The position numbers and the translations under genes were made by a program. Below the pieces are notes generated by a model. The model saw only the letters and a program-made list of their open reading frames with translations. It had not been told where the DNA came from and did no database searches. Below, one piece after another: positions 23,998 to 31,132 of a DNA stretch of 43,084 bases; positions within the stretch are counted from its first letter, which is position 1; each line of letters starts with the position of its first letter. Where the stretch lies: contig LRTP01000377.1 of NCBI GenBank assembly GCA_001550305.1, positions 1-43,084 of the forward strand. Direction: 5' to 3'. The DNA comes from Streptomyces diastatochromogenes (GTDB lineage: Bacteria; Actinomycetota; Actinomycetes; Streptomycetales; Streptomycetaceae).

Positions 23998-24930
23998 GTG
24001 CCCCGCCCTCAGGAACGCGCCGTCGGCACCGTTCTCGGCTCCGCCGTGGGAGACGCCCTCGGCGCGCCCTTCGAGTTCGGGCCCGAGGGAGCGTTCTCGG
24101 CCCGCTTCCCCGCCGCCGGGCAGGGCGGGGAGATGTGCGGAGGGGGCGGCTGGGACCCGGGCGAGGCGACCGACGACACCCAGATGGCGGTGCTGGTCGG
24201 CGAGTCCCTGACGGACCACGACGCCCTCGATCTCCCCGACATCTTCGGCAGATTCCGCCGCTGGGCCGCCGCCGACCCCAAGGACATCGGCCTGCAGACC
24301 GAGGCCGTGCTCACCGGCGAGGACCCCTGGGACCTCGCCGCGGCCCTGCACTTCCAGGTCAGCCAACGGGCGGCCGGGAACGGGGCGTTGATGCGGGCGG
24401 CCACGTCCGCCGTGTACTTCGCGCGGCAGGGGCGGGACGCCACCATGGAGGCCGGCCGCCGCATCGCCGCGCTCACCCACGGCGACCGCGCGGCGTGGGA
24501 AGGCACCGCGATCTTCCACGAGTTGATCCGGGTCGCGCTCGACGGCGGCGATCCGGTCACCGCCGTACCGGACGTCCTGGAGGCCGTGCATCCCGACCAT
24601 CGGGCTCGGTACGCCGTCGTTCTCGCCGATGCCTGGCACCCCGATCAGGCCACGGAGTTCAATGGAGCGGTGTGGCCCTGTCTCGGGTCCGCCCTGTGGG
24701 CGGTGCGGAGCACGGGCTCGTACGAGGACGCCGTGCGGGCCGCCGTCGATCTAGGCGGCGACACGGACACCGTCGCCGCCGTCACGGGTGGGCTGGCCGG
24801 AGCCGTCCACGGGGTGGGCGGGATTCCGGAGCCGTGGATGGCGGCGCTGCACGTGCCGCTGCCGGGGTTCGGCGGACGGGTGCTGAGGGCGGCCGAACTC
24901 GTCGGCCTGGCCCGGCGGCTGGCGGGGTGA
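23998..24930 (+). CDS. ADP-ribosylglycohydrolase family protein (DraG-like)
   Basis: 310 residues. It shows the two metal-binding signatures of the ADP-ribosylglycohydrolase fold: GSAVGDALGAPFEF followed by ATDDTQMAVLVGESL, and near the C-terminus LGGDTDTVAAVTGGLAGAVHG. GNGALMRAA is also conserved. Such enzymes cleave ADP-ribose from modified proteins, nucleic acids or small molecules using two Mg2+ or Mn2+ ions. The GTG start lies 4 bases after the TetR stop, so the two genes are co-transcribed and probably translationally coupled. No partner ADP-ribosyltransferase or toxin is visible nearby, so it may act generally rather than as an antitoxin. Confidence 0.9.
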   Translation: MPRPQERAVGTVLGSAVGDALGAPFEFGPEGAFSARFPAAGQGGEMCGGGGWDPGEATDDTQMAVLVGESLTDHDALDLPDIFGRFRRWAAADPKDIGLQTEAVLTGEDPWDLAAALHFQVSQRAAGNGALMRAATSAVYFARQGRDATMEAGRRIAALTHGDRAAWEGTAIFHELIRVALDGGDPVTAVPDVLEAVHPDHRARYAVVLADAWHPDQATEFNGAVWPCLGSALWAVRSTGSYEDAVRAAVDLGGDTDTVAAVTGGLAGAVHGVGGIPEPWMAALHVPLPGFGGRVLRAAELVGLARRLAG

Positions 24931-24953
24931 GGGCCGGCCGCCGGGAGCCGACG

Positions 24954-24977
24954 CGTACCCGGTGCGTACCGGGTACG
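24954..24977. terminator. 10-bp hairpin between convergent genes
   Basis: CGTACCCGGT (24954-24963) and ACCGGGTACG (24968-24977) form a perfect stem with loop GCGT. It sits two bases beyond the response-regulator stop codon and after the ADP-ribosylglycohydrolase gene, so it can act on both. Confidence 0.8.
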
Positions 24978-24979
24978 GC

Positions 24980-25627
24980 TCACGAGTCCCTGTTGAGGTA
25001 CGCCAGTACCGCGAGCACCCGTCGGTGGCCGCTGTCGCTCGGCGGCAGGCCCAGCTTCAGGAAGACGTTGCCGATGTGCTTGCTGACGGCGCGTTCCGTG
25101 ACGACCAGCGTCTTGGCGATGGTCGTGTTGTCGCGGCCTTCGGCCATCAGCTTCAGGACCTCACGCTCGCGGGGCGTGAGCGTGTCCAGCGGGTCGTCAC
25201 GGCGCCGGGTGAGGAGCTCGGTGACGACCTCGGGGTCAAGAGCCGTACCGCCCGTCGCGACCCGGTCGAGCGCGTCGAGGAACTCGTCGACCCGGCCCAC
25301 CCGGTCCTTGAGCAGATAGCCGACCCCGCTCGCACCACCGCCGAGCAGCTCGGCGGCGTACGACTCCTCGACGTACTGGGAGAGCACGAGCACCGGCAGG
25401 CCGGGCATCTCCTTGCGTGCCTCCAGGGCCGCGCGCAGGCCCTCGTCACGGAAGCCCGGCGGCATCCGGACGTCGAGCACGGCGACGTCCGGCCGGTGCT
25501 CGAGGAGGGCGGGCAGCACTTCGGGGCCGCTGCCCGCGACGGCCACGACCTCGTGCCCGGCGGAGGTCAGCAGCAGCACCATCCCCTCCCGCAGGAGGGC
25601 GTTGTCCTCGGCGATCACCACACGCAC
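24980..25627 (-). CDS. NarL/LuxR-family response regulator
   Basis: 215 residues. The receiver domain has the acidic pocket near the N-terminus (VVIAEDNALLREG), the phosphoacceptor Asp in VAVLDVRMP and the conserved Lys in YLLKDRV. A C-terminal LuxR helix-turn-helix follows: LTPREREVLKLMAEGRDNTTIAKTL and VTERAVSKHIGNVFLKLGL. The start is GTG 25627. The histidine kinase gene ends 25 bases upstream in the same direction, so the pair forms a two-component system. Targets are unknown; the divergent small membrane protein upstream of the kinase is a natural candidate. Confidence 0.93.
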   Translation of the reverse strand: MRVVIAEDNALLREGMVLLLTSAGHEVVAVAGSGPEVLPALLEHRPDVAVLDVRMPPGFRDEGLRAALEARKEMPGLPVLVLSQYVEESYAAELLGGGASGVGYLLKDRVGRVDEFLDALDRVATGGTALDPEVVTELLTRRRDDPLDTLTPREREVLKLMAEGRDNTTIAKTLVVTERAVSKHIGNVFLKLGLPPSDSGHRRVLAVLAYLNRDS

Positions 25628-25652
25628 GGCGGCCTCGTCTCCACTGTCCCGG

Positions 25653-26846
25653 TCACCACACGCACGGCAGCTCCACCTCGATCACGGTCGGCCCCCCGAC
25701 GGGGCTGGTCAACAGCAGGGTCCCGTCGAGCGCGGCCACGCGTCGCTGCATACCGAGCAGCCCGGAGCCACCCCCTTCTCCCCCGGAGCCGAGAGCCTGG
25801 GAGGTGCCCCCGGCTCCCCCCTGTCCCTCGTCGGCGACCCGGACGCTCAGCCCGCCCCGGTTGCGCGCCAGCCGCACCTCGGCGCGCTCGGATCCGCTGT
25901 GCTTGGCCGCGTTCGTCAGCGACTCGGCGACCACGAAGTACGCCGCCGCCTCGACCGCCGCCGGGGCCCGGGACCCGCTCTGCGCCCCGTCCTCCAGGCC
26001 GTCCACGACGACGGTGACGTCCAGCCCGCTGCTCGCGGCGAGCGCCCGTACGGCGCCGGCCAGTCCCCGGTCGGTGAGGATCGGCGGGTGGATGCCGCGG
26101 ACGACGTGGCGCAGCTCGGTCAGCGCCTCCTCGGCCTGGCTCTGCGCGTCCTCGAGAAGTTTGAGCGCGGTCTCCGGGTCGCGTTCGTAGGCCCGTTTGG
26201 CGATACCGATGCGCATCGACAGGGAGACCAGCCGGGCCTGGGTGCCGTCGTGCAGGTCGCGCTCGATGCGGCGCAGTTCGGCGCCGTGCGCGGCGATCGC
26301 ACCGGCCCGGGTCTCGGTCAGCTCCTCGATCCGGACGGCGAGCAGCGCCTCCGGGGAGGGCTTGAGCAGGGCGGTGGACCAGGCGGCGTCGAGGTCCGCG
26401 AGCCGGCCGATCAGCGGCAGGACGAGCGGGGAACGGCCGAGCAGCCCCTGTCGTAGGCCGTCGACGGGCAGGCCCAGCAGCCACAGCGGGGCGGTGAGCA
26501 GTCCGAGGAAGCCGTAGACGTAGTGGCAGATCATCCAGCGGAAGTCGCCGAGCGTGCCGGGGCCGCGGACCGCTGTGCGCAGTCGCCGGCGCAGCGGGCC
26601 CTCGATGGGCTGGTAGGCCTCGGGGATCACCTTGCCCGTCCACTGGGCCACCAGGTTCCGCTTGGCCCCGGCGATCCGCCGGGTCAGCAGCACCGTCTCG
26701 GGCAGCAGCCCGGCGCCGACGACCGCGAGCGTCAGCGTGGCCGTGATCAGCAGCACGGTGATGAAGATGATCGTGCCGAAGGCCAGCGCGGCGGACATGA
26801 CGAGGCCGGCCGTGGCCCGCGCCGCCTGCCGCACCGTCTCTCGCAT
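25653..26846 (-). CDS. Sensor histidine kinase (HisKA_3 type)
   Basis: 397 residues from ATG 26846. The N-terminal membrane region has hydrophobic stretches near residues 12-55 and 115-145, matching the 'putative sensor' type found in Streptomyces kinases. The phosphoacceptor helix is RRIERDLHDGTQARLVSLSM with His in DLHDG. The HATPase_c domain shows ESLTNAAKHSGS (N box) and DEGQGGA, then GSGLLGM. Between the last two motifs lies a Gly/Ser-rich stretch of about 14 residues encoded by a palindromic repeat. It would autophosphorylate at the membrane and pass phosphate to the regulator downstream. The signal is unknown. Confidence 0.92.
   Translation of the reverse strand: MRETVRQAARATAGLVMSAALAFGTIIFITVLLITATLTLAVVGAGLLPETVLLTRRIAGAKRNLVAQWTGKVIPEAYQPIEGPLRRRLRTAVRGPGTLGDFRWMICHYVYGFLGLLTAPLWLLGLPVDGLRQGLLGRSPLVLPLIGRLADLDAAWSTALLKPSPEALLAVRIEELTETRAGAIAAHGAELRRIERDLHDGTQARLVSLSMRIGIAKRAYERDPETALKLLEDAQSQAEEALTELRHVVRGIHPPILTDRGLAGAVRALAASSGLDVTVVVDGLEDGAQSGSRAPAAVEAAAYFVVAESLTNAAKHSGSERAEVRLARNRGGLSVRVADEGQGGAGGTSQALGSGGEGGGSGLLGMQRRVAALDGTLLLTSPVGGPTVIEVELPCVW
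25771..25817 (-). repeat. In-frame palindromic repeat in the kinase ATP-binding domain
   Basis: The region holds GCCGAGAGCCTGGGAG (25788-25803), matching 13 of 16 bases of the element in fusion B (8875-8890), plus the inverted repeat GGAGCC (25785-25790) / GGCTCC (25812-25817). It encodes the Gly/Ser-rich insert between DEGQGGA and GSGLLGM without breaking the frame. Confidence 0.5.
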
Positions 26847-26966
26847 GGCCACAGGTTAGGCGAACGGCAGCCCCGGCGGGCGAACGGGTGACCTGGTGAG
26901 GTGTAGCCCACTGCACCAGGGGTTCGGGAGGGCGCTCCCTCGTGGTGGCGATCAGGCGACGGCAGA

Positions 26967-26994
26967 GTTGATCTCAACGGGAAACACCCCGTTG
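26967..26994. promoter_or_regulatory. Clustered inverted repeats upstream of the small membrane protein
   Basis: GTTGA-TC-TCAAC (26967-26978) overlaps CAACGGG-AAACAC-CCCGTTG (26975-26994), giving three alternating GTTGA/TCAAC half-sites in 28 bases. They lie in the 196-bp divergent region between the kinase and the small membrane protein, a good place for response-regulator binding. Confidence 0.5.
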
Positions 26995-27042
26995 ACCTCG
27001 GAAAACAGGCCGTCCCAGGCCCCGCTGGAAGGAAACATCCTC

Positions 27043-27234
27043 ATGAAGGCGCTCCTGTCGTCGAAGCCGGTCCTCTGGTTCCTGTTCCTGTTCAACCTCG
27101 TCGTCGCCGCGGTCGCCCCGTTCGTCGTCGACGGCGCTCAGGGCGTCGCCACCGCGGTCGGCATGGGGGTCGTCTCCCTCGGCGCGGGCAGCGCACTCCT
27201 CAAGGGCCGCAAGGAGGGACAGCACGCCGCCTGA
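27043..27234 (+). CDS. Small two-TM membrane protein, unknown function
   Basis: 63 residues, starting at ATG 27043 after a strong ribosome site GGAAGGA. Two hydrophobic segments are visible: PVLWFLFLFNLVVAAVAPFVV (about 8-28) and a Gly/Val-rich one (about 34-53), followed by a basic tail KGRKEGQHAA. No family is recognised. It is divergent from the two-component system and preceded by a cluster of inverted repeats, so it may be that system's target. Codon use is fully typical, supporting a real gene. Confidence 0.72.
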   Translation: MKALLSSKPVLWFLFLFNLVVAAVAPFVVDGAQGVATAVGMGVVSLGAGSALLKGRKEGQHAA

Positions 27235-27285
27235 GGGGCCTTCGACAGGTGCGTGCGGAACCCGCCGCCCGTCGGACAGGCGCCC

Positions 27286-27942
27286 TCACAACGCCCGCAG
27301 CGCCGCCGCCGTGGCCCGGGCCAGGCTCGCCAGGTACCCCTTCGGCAGCTTGGGCCCGCGGACCACCACCGCCCGCCAGTACAGCGGGCCCGACATGAGG
27401 TCGAGCGCGAGTTCCTGGTCGATCCCCTCGCGCACCTCGCCCCGCGCGGCCGCCGCCGCGACGATCCCGCTCGCCACTCCCTGCTGGCCCTCCCGCAGCG
27501 CCTTCTGCATGGCGTCCGCGATGTCGGGGTTGCGGGCCGCCTCCGCCTGGAGGTCCGGGATGATCTGGCCGGCCACGGGGTGGCGCAGCGCACGGGAGGT
27601 GACCTCGTACAGCAGGCGCAGGTCGCCCTCCAGGGAGCCCGTGTCGGGGGCGGGCAGTCCCTGGACCGCTATGGCGGAGACCAGGTCGAGCACCAGGTGC
27701 AGCTTCGAACGCCATCGCCGGTACACCGCCGTCTTGCCGACGCCCGCGCGGCGCGCGATGCCCTCGATGGACATCCGGGCGTAGCCGACGGCCGCGAGCT
27801 CCTCGAAGACGGCGGCCCGGATCGCCTCGGTCACGTCCTCGCGCAGCACGGCCGCCCCCGCCGGAGCCCTACGACGCGGGGCCTTCCCGGCGGCACTCCC
27901 CGCGTTCGCGGCGGCACTCGTGGTGTCGGCGTTCGTCGTCAT
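27286..27942 (-). CDS. TetR-family transcriptional regulator
   Basis: 218 residues from ATG 27942, preceded by GGAAGG. A ~30-residue Ala/Thr-rich, partly basic N-terminal extension comes first. The helix-turn-helix is then clear: FEELAAVGYARMSIEGIARRAGVGKTAVYRRWRSK. The C-terminal domain resembles the TetR_C_16-like group (LRLLYEVTSRALRHP, IIPDLQAEAARNPDIADAM). It is divergent from the TagGH-like exporter operon and shares with it a 170-bp region carrying two near-identical 27-bp sites, so it probably represses the exporter and itself. The ligand is unknown; control by a wall-polymer intermediate is speculative. Confidence 0.9.
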   Translation of the reverse strand: MTTNADTTSAAANAGSAAGKAPRRRAPAGAAVLREDVTEAIRAAVFEELAAVGYARMSIEGIARRAGVGKTAVYRRWRSKLHLVLDLVSAIAVQGLPAPDTGSLEGDLRLLYEVTSRALRHPVAGQIIPDLQAEAARNPDIADAMQKALREGQQGVASGIVAAAAARGEVREGIDQELALDLMSGPLYWRAVVVRGPKLPKGYLASLARATAAALRAL

Positions 27943-27963
27943 GCCTTCCAGCATAGGGCGTGA

Positions 27964-28038
27964 CGACGAAACGGTTGCGTTCCGACGTCAAGAAGCCATA
28001 GTCTCGCGTTGCGACGATACGGTCCCGTCCCGACGTAA
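27964..28038. promoter_or_regulatory. Two 27-bp direct-repeat sites between TetR and the exporter operon
   Basis: The 27-base sequence at 27964-27990 and that at 28012-28038 agree at 22 positions. Both begin CGACGA, share ACGGT and contain CCGACGT near the end. The centre-to-centre distance is 48 bp. They are strong candidates for the operators of the adjacent TetR protein. Confidence 0.6.
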
Positions 28039-28112
28039 CAGGCTGGCAAAGCAGCAGTTAAGAAACGTCAAGGACGGCCCGCGCATCCCACCCCCGAGCG
28101 AAAGCAGCGGAT

Positions 28113-29024
28113 GTGAGCCAGGTCCTCCACACACCGCCGACGTCGGTTTCCCCCACCGACGATCCCGCGGCGCTCGCCGCCCGGTACGGCCTCACCGTCA
28201 GTGGCGCCCGCCCGACCCTGCCGGAGTACGTCCGCCAGCTCTGGGCACGGCGTCACTTCATCACCGCCTTCGCCACCGCCAAGCTGACCGCCCAGTACAG
28301 CCAGGCGAAGCTCGGCCAGGTCTGGCAGGTGGCGAACCCGCTGCTGAACGCGGCGGTCTACTACTTCATCTTCGGTGTGCTGCTCGGCACCAAGCACGGC
28401 GTGCGTGACTTCGTGCCGTTCCTGGTCACCGGCGTCTTCATCTGGACCTTCACACAGAGCTCGATCATGGCGGGCACCCGGGCGATCTCCGGCAGCCTCG
28501 GCCTGGTCCGAGCCCTGCACTTCCCGCGGGCCGCGCTGCCGGTGTCGTACGCCATCCAGCAGCTCCAGCAGCTGCTGTTCTCGATGGCCGCGCTGGTCGT
28601 CATCCTGCTCTGCTTCGGCATTCCGGTGAGCACGTCGTGGCTGCTCGTCGTGCCGATCCTGACGCTGCAGTTCGTCTTCAACGCGGGCGTCGCGATGATC
28701 ATGGCGCGGATGGGCGCCAAGACGCCGGACATCGCTCAGCTCATGCCGTTCGTGCTGCGCACCTGGATGTACGTCTCCGGTGTCATGTGGAGCATCGCCT
28801 CGACGCTCAAGCACAGCCACATGCCGCACTGGGCGATGGTCGCGCTGGAGAGCAACCCGGCCGCCGTCTACATCGACCTGACGCGCTACGCGCTGATCGA
28901 CAGCTTCGGCGCCCACCAGCTGCCGCACCACGTGTGGGCGCTGGCGATCGGCTGGGCGCTGCTCGCCGGAGTCGGCGGCTTCATCTACTTCTGGAAGGCC
29001 GAGGAGACGTACGGACGTGGCTGA
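28113..29024 (+). CDS. ABC-2 type polysaccharide/teichoic acid exporter permease (TagG-like)
   Basis: 303 residues, GTG start. An amphipathic N-terminus is followed by about six TM segments: FLVTGVFIWTFTQSSIMAG, YAIQQLQQLLFSMAALVVILLCFGI and others. The pattern YSQAKLGQVWQVANPLLNAAVYYFIFGVLLG is characteristic of the TagG/Wzm family, which moves undecaprenyl-linked polymers across the membrane. The ATPase gene overlaps its 3' end by 8 bases. Presence of several glycosyl- and polyol-phosphate transferases on the same chromosome segment supports export of a teichoic-acid-like wall polymer. Expression is probably controlled by the divergent TetR. Confidence 0.92.
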   Translation: MSQVLHTPPTSVSPTDDPAALAARYGLTVSGARPTLPEYVRQLWARRHFITAFATAKLTAQYSQAKLGQVWQVANPLLNAAVYYFIFGVLLGTKHGVRDFVPFLVTGVFIWTFTQSSIMAGTRAISGSLGLVRALHFPRAALPVSYAIQQLQQLLFSMAALVVILLCFGIPVSTSWLLVVPILTLQFVFNAGVAMIMARMGAKTPDIAQLMPFVLRTWMYVSGVMWSIASTLKHSHMPHWAMVALESNPAAVYIDLTRYALIDSFGAHQLPHHVWALAIGWALLAGVGGFIYFWKAEETYGRG

Positions 29025-29850
29025 CATGGCTGACACCCTCACGCAGGACGCCCGGCCCCGGGATGCGGTCGGCAGCGCCGAGGCGCTCGTCCCCACCGTC
29101 GTCGCCGACCACGTGGACATCGTCTACCGGGTCAACGGCACCGGTGCGGGACGGGGCAGCGCCACCGCCGCGCTCAACCGCATGCTGCGGCGCAAGCAGG
29201 CCGAGAAGGCCGCGGGCGTACGCAAGGTGCACGCCGTCAAGGACGTGTCCTTCACCGCCTACCGCGGCGAGGCCATCGGTCTGATCGGCACCAACGGCTC
29301 GGGCAAGTCCACCCTGCTCAAGGCGGTCGCCGGCCTCCTTCCCGTGGAGAACGGCAAGATCTACACCGACGGTCAGCCCTCGCTGCTCGGCGTCAACGCG
29401 GCCCTGATGAGCGACCTCACGGGTGAGCGGAACGTCTATCTCGGCGGGCTCGCCATGGGCATGTCCCGCGAGCAGGTCAAGGAGCGCTACCAGGAGATCG
29501 TCGACTTCTCCGGCATCAACGAGAAGGGCGACTTCATCACCCTCCCGATGCGGACGTACTCCTCCGGGATGGCGGCGCGGCTGCGGTTCTCCATCGCGGC
29601 GGCCAAGGACCACGACGTGCTGATGATCGACGAGGCCCTCGCCACGGGGGACCGCTCCTTCCAGAAGCGCTCCGAGGAGCGGATCCGGGAGCTGCGCAAG
29701 CACGCGGGCACCGTGTTCCTGGTGAGCCACAACAACAAGTCGATCCGGGACACCTGCGACCGCGTGCTCTGGCTGGAGCGCGGTGAGCTGCGGATGGACG
29801 GGCCCACGGAGGACGTGCTCGCGGAGTACGAGAAGTTCACGGGGAAGTAG
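29017..29850 (+). CDS. Polysaccharide/teichoic acid exporter ATP-binding protein (TagH-like)
   Basis: 277 residues. Walker A is GTNGSGKS (about residue 90), the signature motif is YSSGMAARLRFSIA, Walker B is VLMIDEALATGD and the switch His is in FLVSHN. The N-terminal extension of ~55 residues before the first strand (KDVSFTAYRGEAIGL) is usual for TagH/Wzt proteins. It powers the permease encoded just upstream. GTG 29017 overlaps the permease 3' end and follows GGAG at 29003-29006; ATG 29026 is the alternative. There is no extra C-terminal carbohydrate-binding domain, so substrate choice probably rests with the permease. Confidence 0.93.
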   Translation: MADMADTLTQDARPRDAVGSAEALVPTVVADHVDIVYRVNGTGAGRGSATAALNRMLRRKQAEKAAGVRKVHAVKDVSFTAYRGEAIGLIGTNGSGKSTLLKAVAGLLPVENGKIYTDGQPSLLGVNAALMSDLTGERNVYLGGLAMGMSREQVKERYQEIVDFSGINEKGDFITLPMRTYSSGMAARLRFSIAAAKDHDVLMIDEALATGDRSFQKRSEERIRELRKHAGTVFLVSHNNKSIRDTCDRVLWLERGELRMDGPTEDVLAEYEKFTGK

Positions 29851-29861
29851 GGGCGCCTCAG

Positions 29862-29930
29862 GGGGTGCGGGGAACTGTGTGCTGTCGGCTGCGGGTCGCA
29901 CGTGGCTGAGCGCGCAGTTCCCCGCGCCCC
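29862..29930. repeat. Dispersed Streptomyces intergenic palindrome acting as bidirectional terminator
   Basis: GGGGTGCGGGGAACTG (29862-29877) pairs with CAGTTCCCCGCGCCCC (29915-29930) with one T-G wobble, around a 37-base loop rich in CGGCTGCGGGTCGCAC-type sequence. I recognise this as a widespread intergenic repeat of Streptomyces. It lies between the convergent TagH-like and GT4 genes. Confidence 0.75.
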
Positions 29931-29980
29931 TTTGGGCGCGCCTCGGTGGGCCGGAATCGACCGGCCCACCGAATTCGCTT

Positions 29981-31132
29981 CTACCTCTCCAAGAAGGTGA
30001 AGAGGTCTTCCCACCTGCGGACGATCTCGTCCGTCGTGTAGCGCTGGATGTTGACGCGGGCCGCCTCGCCCATGCGGTCGCGCAGGTCCTTGTCGGACAT
30101 CAGGGTGTCGAGACGGCGGGCCAGTTCGCCGGTGTTGCCCAGGGCCGCCAGCAGACCGTCCACGCCGTCCTCGATGATCTCGTGGACGCCGGGAGCGCAG
30201 TCGAAGGCGGCGCACGGGAGGGCGGTCGCCATGGCCTCCATGAGGGCGAGGGGGAAGCCCTCACCGCGGGAGGACAGGACGAAGACGGAACCGCCGCGCA
30301 GGGCACCGGGTACGTCGCCGGTGCGGCCCATCCACTCGACGGAGTCGTCGAGGCCGAGGGCGGTGCACTGCTTCTTGAGGATCTCCTCGTCCTCGCCGGA
30401 GCCGAAGATCCGCAAGGTCCAGTCGGGATGGCGGGGCGCCACCTCGGCCCAGGTGTCCAGGAGCATGTCGATGCCCTTCTGGTCCGAGAGCCGGCCGACG
30501 CTGACGACGACGTTCTCGGTGCGCGAGGAGGGCACCTCGGGCATGAAGGGGATCGGGTTCGGCATGAAGGACGCGTTGTCGAGGCCCTGGCGGATCCACA
30601 GGTCGGCGTCCTCGCGGGTGAGCGCGAGCATCCGGTCGACGTCCTTGTAGTGCTTCTGCACCCGCCCGAAGCGCGAGGTCGCCTTCGAGTACGCGAAGGA
30701 CTCGTGGCTCATGCCGATGACGGTCAGGCCCGTGGTGTCGGCGAGCTCCACCCACTCCATCGCCCACACCTGCGTGACGATCACGACGGCGCCGGGCCGC
30801 GCGGCCTGGAACAGCCGGGTCAGCTTGGCGGCCTGCTCGCGCATTCCGGTGGCCCGTTCGGCACGCAGCCTGCGCTCGGCGACGTTGAGCCGCCCCTTGA
30901 TGCCGCGCGCGGAGCCCACACGCGGCGGGTGGACGTCGTACAACGTCGTGGTGGGGTAAGGGAGTTCGCCGAGCTCCTGGACGACCGCGGGCTCGGTGAT
31001 GCCGATGACGTGGACACGGTGGCCGCGCTCGGTGAACAGCCGGGCCATCTGGTGCGACCAGCTGGTCACGCCGCCGAGCTCGTCGACGCTGTTGGAGACG
31101 AAGAAGACGTCCCGCTCGCTGTACGCGGTCAC
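29981..31132 (-). CDS. GT4-family glycosyltransferase (GT-B fold)
   Basis: 383 residues. The N-terminal Rossmann-like half has VFFVSNSVDELGGVTSWSHQMARLF. The C-terminal half carries the GT4 donor-binding signatures VVSVGRLSDQKGIDMLLDTW, LRIFGSGEDEE and the EX7E region RGEGFPLALMEAMATALP. It transfers a sugar from a nucleotide-sugar donor at the cytoplasmic face of the membrane. GTG 31132 was chosen: it overlaps the stop of the upstream fusion gene (GTGA) and follows GGAGG closely; GTG 31144 is an alternative. Translational coupling to a GT2-phosphotransferase fusion places it in the wall polymer pathway. The sugar is unknown. Confidence 0.9.
   Translation of the reverse strand: MTAYSERDVFFVSNSVDELGGVTSWSHQMARLFTERGHRVHVIGITEPAVVQELGELPYPTTTLYDVHPPRVGSARGIKGRLNVAERRLRAERATGMREQAAKLTRLFQAARPGAVVIVTQVWAMEWVELADTTGLTVIGMSHESFAYSKATSRFGRVQKHYKDVDRMLALTREDADLWIRQGLDNASFMPNPIPFMPEVPSSRTENVVVSVGRLSDQKGIDMLLDTWAEVAPRHPDWTLRIFGSGEDEEILKKQCTALGLDDSVEWMGRTGDVPGALRGGSVFVLSSRGEGFPLALMEAMATALPCAAFDCAPGVHEIIEDGVDGLLAALGNTGELARRLDTLMSDKDLRDRMGEAARVNIQRYTTDEIVRRWEDLFTFLER

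Noticed and set aside
23998..24930. ADP-ribosylglycohydrolase as antitoxin of a DarT-like or other ADP-ribosylating toxin
   Set aside because: No ADP-ribosyltransferase is encoded next to it; its neighbour is an ordinary TetR regulator of a divergent SDR gene.
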